Assembly: GCA_039707465.1 (NCBI GenBank)
Contig: CM077648.1
Location: 76,880,119-76,944,118 of the forward strand
Source: Rhabdophis nuchalis
Lineage: Eukaryota; Chordata; Lepidosauria; Squamata; Natricidae
Direction: 5' to 3'
Length of the DNA: 64,000 nt
Positions 59,511-64,000 of the stretch are shown here, piece after piece (positions within the stretch are counted from its first letter, which is position 1; the number at the start of each line of letters is the position of its first letter). The notes under the pieces are model-generated. The model worked only from the letters and a program-made list of their open reading frames with translations. It had not been told where the DNA came from and did no database searches. The translations under genes were made by a program, and so were the position numbers.

Positions 59511-61290
59511 AGGTGTAACATTAGGAAAAGTTCAGCAATTGACATTTTCCTAAGAACTCTAATACATGTTATGAGTTGGTGATGTATTCCAGGATTACAG
59601 TTCTCCAAATAAAATGTTTCTCATGAAAGTGATGAAATCTTTTTAAAAGATAGGAAAATCAAAACACAAATGTGCTGAAGGGAAGCAGTATGAATATCCC
59701 TTTCAGCAGTGTTTTTCCCAAGTCCCCATTGTGTTTAGCTGATCTAAAAATCATTACATTAAATTTTGAATGTGTGTCTAACAGTGTTTATGCGGCATAC
59801 AAATGGGAAAAGCCCTGATTTTGAAATCTTCTGAGAGGAAACGATGTACAGCATTGAAGAAGATAAGCTGTGAAGCCCCCTTTCATGTTTCCGCATTTAT
59901 TCCAAAGTTAAGATGTACAATTCAGCGTTGTAAGAATCTCATTTCTTCTCCCAGGGTGGAAGTGCTATTATCCCAACCTGGCAAGAACAGATGTTGTGTA
60001 GGAAAAGTTTATAAATTGAAAAAAAAAGAGATGGGAAAGATTACTCACAAGATATATTCATGCAAAAGCAACAGGTCTGGACCACAGACCCCATGCTTTT
60101 CTTTTCAGGGTAATTTTATCCAAGCTGTGCAGTGTGATTAACTGTATGTAGCATTTCCCACCTGTTCTAATGCACAAACGGTGTTCATTTCTGAGCTTTC
60201 TTGTGATTCCACTTTCTTTTTCACATATCATCTAAGCCTAGGAATGAAACATAATCCCCTAAGAGGTCTGTAATTGAATCTTCACTGATTGTCTGTGCTG
60301 AGCTGGGCACAACATGTATTCTTCTGTCTGGATTGGTATTGCACAAATGATGTGCTCAGGGCAGGCAATATTCTCTTTAATACTGTACTTATAATTCAGC
60401 AATGTTAAACATTCAAGTAATTGTACTGTTAAGCACTAGCTTGGACTAAAACCAATTCTTCTATTTTAAGAAAAATCCTTAAAAGCATCTGTTAATTTCT
60501 TAGTTAAATTTCTTTGTTCAAATCCTAGCCAAGGGGTTGAAGGAACCTGGAGCTTTTCAGATATTTTAAAATACATTTCCTGTAATCCACAAATGTTGTC
60601 CATTGAGGATGTGGCATATGGAAACTGTACTCCAAAGACTAAAGTACATCAGAATATTTATGTAAAAGCTCCAGGCAAACTCATATTCTCCTGAGATAGC
60701 ACAAATGCAAGCAATCGTCTGAAAATCTATAAATTGAGGAGCAAAAAAAAAGGAAGTGTCTGCTTATATCAGGCACATTCCATTTAGTGACGGCAATAAA
60801 ACAAATTAAACATGGAATAAGACTCTAGATCTCTGGAGGAAGCACAGACTAATTAGAATTACCCATTCAGATGCACTATAGATCCAAATGGATTCCAGTA
60901 AGTACTTGAAATGTTTTCAGTGATCTGGTAGGATTCCCACTGTTATCCTATTCAGAGGCCAGCAATAGCAGGTGACACTTGGCAGGACTGTTCTTGAGCA
61001 GCCTCTTCCTACGAGCTTATTGCAGTTAATTCCTGATTTACTGAGCTGCTGAGGAAATGAAGTGGTGGAAGCATACCTGGAGCATTAGTGGAGGAAGTAT
61101 ATGGTCGTAACCAGAATGTCTTATCATGTTACATGGGAATCCTTTTGGTCTAAAGACTGATGAAGTACTGAAGGTAGGGAGCTTGTTGATATATCCCAAG
61201 CATCAGGTCAATGGAATCCATGCCCTCTGATTCCTGAGTGATGGTGTGGTCAGCTGGCCAATGTCTCAGTTCATGAAAAAATGTTTATGC
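59511..61290. other. No recognisable feature
   Basis: About 1.8 kb of AT-rich sequence. A 112-codon frame at 59803-60141 has no motif I recognise and no splice context; it is not called as a gene. Confidence 0.4.
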
Positions 61291-61404
61291 AATAAGCCGT
61301 GGTGTACCAAACCAGTATTATCCATTCTTCCATTTTAGGGAAGGTTGTTGAGGTGTTGATGGAGAGAAAACTACAGAGCAACCTAAATGAAATGGATTAT
61401 CTGG

Positions 61405-61804
61405 TCTTTTTTTTTTTTTTTTTTTGTAAAAACATTTTATTGGTTTTCAAAATATACATGGGAAAAGGAATAGGGTGTATAAAAAATTTTGGTAGCTCCC
61501 ATGCCGGTAGTGGTAGCCTTCCCAAACCTTACAAGTTTACAATTTTAAAAATAAAGGATAAGCATAAACAGAGTTCTTACATTGTATCAACCATATGTTC
61601 AATCATCTCTTTCTTTGCCATTTTCTATTATATCAACAATTACAATGACATTTCAAATAAAATCATTTTTGTGATCTGAGCCTTTTCGCTATTGCTTCTT
61701 CTTCCTTGTCACCAGGTGGAGCCGTAGCCCCCCTTCGTTCCCATATCTTGTATGTTGTTGCCCTTTTCCCCGCCTCCTCTATCTCTGTCCTCTGTCCTTT
61801 TTAA
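61405..61804 (-). repeat. L1-ORF1-only (HAL1-like) retroposon, copy 2
   Basis: The poly-A tail is the T18 run at 61408-61425. On the minus strand the 3'UTR matches copy 1 (5866-6365) closely, including GGCATGGGAGCTACCAAAAT and ATTTTGAAAACCAATAAAAT. The ORF1 end (TGGTGACAAGGAAGAAGAAG) follows. It is 5'-truncated within the ORF. Confidence 0.65.
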
Positions 61805-62229
61805 TTCAAGATTGAGACCTTGAGTTCAGATATGAGGCTTTAACCATATCAGTCACCCTCCTTGGTGATGTTTCTCAGGATCTAAACAGAACTTGCTTGT
61901 ACCTTCTGGTTTTGTTAAACCTCTTGGAAGAATCTGATTCTATCAACTATTCTGGGCTACCTATAGGATCTAGAAATTGCTATCATATTGCTATGATTTC
62001 TTGGTGGGTAGTCAAAGGGAGAGGTTATCCCAATGGCCTCATGGATTTGGAATGTTGTAGAGTTAGATGCTTCTCTCCCTCCCCTTTTTGACATCTTTAG
62101 GAAGCCATTCGGAGTGGTTATTTATTGGTTTGGATGTGGTATCACAATATTCTGATGATATTCAAATATATTTGCCGGCCATCCAGCAAACCATTTGTAC
62201 TTTTGTCTTAGTGTCTAGACTCTAGAGAG

Positions 62230-62329
62230 CAGTGTTCCTCAGCCTTGGTAACTGGGGAACATGATGCCTGGAGAATTCTGGGAGTTGAAGTCCAAATGTC
62301 TTAAAAGTTCCCAAGATTGAAAAACACTG
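62230..62329. mobile_element. Palindromic MITE (CAGTGTTCCTCA family), degenerate
   Basis: It starts CAGTGTTCCTCAGCCTTGG and ends GATTGAAAAACACTG with the shared core GGAGAATTCTGGGAGTTGAA. The left arm is partly deleted and no target duplication is clear. Confidence 0.75.
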
Positions 62330-62345
62330 GGCTACAGGCTGAATA

Positions 62346-62505
62346 GAAATTTATTTTATTTATTATTTACACTTATATACCGCCCTATCTCCCGAAAGGG
62401 ACTCAGGGCGGTGCACAGAGGAATAAAAAGTAGTAAAACACAATGACAGTATAAAAAGTTAAAAATAGATTAAATACTAGATCTGTGCTAAAAACCTATG
62501 GTTAA
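62346..62505 (-). repeat. CR1 LINE 3' end
   Basis: On the minus strand, GTGCACCGCCCTGAGTCCC and GGGCGGTATATAAGTG mark the CR1 3'UTR. The tail at the left is AAAT-rich. Confidence 0.87.
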
Positions 62506-63000
62506 AAGCATGTAAACATTATTATAAAATTGTTATAAAATTGGGACTGTATCATTTGCTACAGTTTGCTACAAGAGTTTGCTACAGTTTGCTCAGAGGA
62601 GCTCTGCCACTGCTTTTGAATGCAGTGGAATTGCAAATGAAGCAAGTACATGATTTGGGAGTCTTCCTAGACTCATGATAAGTTCTTGGGGGCAAGTGGA
62701 GGTAATGGCCAGAAGGGACTTTGCCCAGATTTAACTGGTGCACCAATTACAAACCTGCCTGAAGCAAGACCACTGGCAACTATAGCTCACACTTTTATCA
62801 CTACCAGGATGGACTGGCCACAATGTGCCATTGTCTCTACATGTGGCTGCCTTTAAGGATCTCTCAGAAATTGCAATTAGAAGAAAATACAGTAGCTCCT
62901 TTGTTTGCTGGCATAAACATACCTGGCATAAACATACCTGTGATTTAGCCTTACGCTAAGAGAGAGATTCTCTTAAGAAAGCAGTTCCATTTTCAATTTG

Positions 63001-63520
63001 TAGGTGGGGAGAAACCCGTGGGAAGTGATAGCACTTTCTATAAATCTCAGGCTACCAAGTCAAACATAGGGGCACAAAGTCTATGTCAGTGCGAAACAAA
63101 GATTTTTTGTTGATATTAGACTGCTTTAAAAAAAGAAAAGAAAAAAATCTTAGGGGAATGGAAGACATCTGGCTAACATATAAATATTTGGTAATTAATG
63201 ATAAAATAAATGCATTTGTCTTTGAATAGCTCTAAATGGATGGGAAGAATATCTTCTCACATTGACCAACCCAATTATTTTCTCAAAGAGTATATATGAT
63301 TTCTCTTATCTAAGACACAACCATGTGATGTGGGAATGCAGCTTTCTATGTCTTAGCAATCAGACTATTACCTATTTGCCATAGGGAGGAGAAGGGAAAA
63401 TGAGAATAAATTGTAATCATGCTTTAAGATTTTCTAGATACCATTTCCCTTAGATCTGTATATCTGTTCTCCAATTGGTTTGAAATTTTCTGAAAGCAGT
63501 TAGAAATGTATTTACAGAAG
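63001..63520. other. No recognisable feature
   Basis: AT-rich sequence without recognised genes or repeats. Confidence 0.4.

Positions 63521-63521
<1 letters not shown>

Positions 63522-63552
<31 letters not shown>
63522..63552. repeat. (GAT)n microsatellite
   Basis: About ten uninterrupted GAT units. It forms the 5' junction of the R4-like LINE fragment. Confidence 0.95.
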
Positions 63553-63554
<2 letters not shown>

Positions 63555-64000
63555 AATTGGAAAAGCAAAGCTATGCATGGTCAATACTTGAAAAGTATTG
63601 AAGGCAAAGCTGACCAAAAACTAACTTGGAACTTGTTAAGATCAGGAGTACTGAAAAAAGAAACAGAAAGCTTTATTTTGGCAGCTCAAGAACAAGCCTT
63701 AGCCGCAAACTACATGAAGGCAAAAATTCAACATGTTACCACCAACAGCAAATGTCGCCTCTGTAATGAGAAAGATGAGACAGTCGACCACCTGATCAGT
63801 GGGTGCAGCAAAATTTCACAAACTGACTACCTACAACGCCATGACTGTGTTGCTAAGATCATTCACTGGAAATTGTGCCAGAAGTTTGGATATGAGTACA
63901 GCAAAAATCATTGGGAACATCAGGTTGAGAAAGTTTTAGAGAATGAAAAAGTCAAGATCTTGTGGGACTTCAGAATTCAGACTGACAGGCACTTGTCCTA
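63552..64000 (+). pseudogene. R4-like LINE C-terminal domain, 5'-truncated and running off the window
   Basis: One open frame reads ENWKSKAMHGQYLKSIEGKA, AAQEQALAANYMKAKIQ, then CRLCNEKDETVDHLISGC. Next come YLQRHDCVAKIIHWKLCQKF and ILWDFRIQTDRHLS at the edge. The C-x2-C-x7-H-x4-C zinc motif, followed by the region leading to a PD-(D/E)xK endonuclease, is the C-terminal layout of non-LTR elements with a restriction-like endonuclease (R4/Dong group). The endonuclease itself would lie beyond 64000. The RT part is absent, so the copy cannot move by itself. Confidence 0.75.

Larger units (their letters stand above)
61300..63000 (+). repeat. Ancient CR1-type LINE with three nested insertions
   Basis: Decayed coding traces appear in the expected CR1 order: KVVEVLMERKLQSNLNEMDY (61330-61400), then KPFGVVIYWFGCGITIF near 62100, a degenerate 'DDIQIY' at the YADD position, VHDLGVFLDS near 62650, and LYMWLPLRISQKLQLEE near 62850. 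Insertions are the L1-ORF1-like copy (61405-61804), a MITE (62230-62329) and a younger CR1 3' end (62346-62505). Many stops show great age. Confidence 0.65.

Noticed and set aside
59803..60141. 112-codon open frame
   Set aside because: No recognisable domain, no promoter or splice context, AT-rich low-complexity lysine content. Length is within chance expectation for 64 kb.

Overview
This is vertebrate nuclear DNA, almost certainly from a squamate reptile and most likely a snake. The support is one host gene with vertebrate intron-exon structure and a repeat mix typical of squamates. That mix comprises CR1 LINEs of two types, BovB/RTE, an L2/Rex-like LINE, R4-like and L1 retroposons, and about fifteen short palindromic hAT-type MITEs. 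Several LINE 3' tails run directly into pentanucleotide microsatellites, a pattern reported for snakes. The species call is inference; gene and repeat-class calls rest on sequence read directly.

Positions 1-3320 hold the 5' part of KRR1 (a KH-domain ribosome-biogenesis factor) on the minus strand. Six exons can be delimited to the base with consistent GT-AG sites and reading phase. The start codon is at 3230 under a CpG-rich, TATA-less promoter, and the remaining exons lie left of the window. In mammals a long gene-poor interval separates KRR1 from PHLDA1; I see no further functional host gene, which fits that arrangement.

Positions 3320-64000 are intergenic and repeat-dense. 3.7-10.1 kb: a deleted Gypsy-type retrotransposon with its LTR, two CR1 3' ends, an L1-ORF1-only retroposon, a tRNA-derived SINE, hAT elements and a solo LTR. 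12-15 kb: a Tigger-like element and a BovB tail. 15.8-17.9, 26.2-28.2, 32.9-35.6 and 46.4-48.0 kb: long CR1 copies with reverse transcriptase, one split by a second CR1. 20.1-22.0 kb: two LINEs converging on one (AATAG)n tract. 29.2-29.7 kb: a broken Cordon-bleu-family fragment. 39.0-45 kb: further hAT elements. 49.3-50.2 kb: a GC-rich hAT element. 52.2-54.2 kb: BovB and L1 remnants. 56.1-58.5 kb: a CR1 ending in (TATTG)n and a degraded repeat-borne protein. 61.3-64.0 kb: an ancient CR1 with nested insertions, then an R4-like LINE running off the end.

Nothing here looks like a new multi-gene system. The most informative items are mechanistic: a pair of MITEs that appears to have moved as one composite unit, a 69-bp patch copied between neighbouring CR1 elements, an ORF1-only L1 derivative in two copies, the Cordon-bleu-like pseudogene, and an unnamed repeat-encoded protein interrupted by a hAT element.
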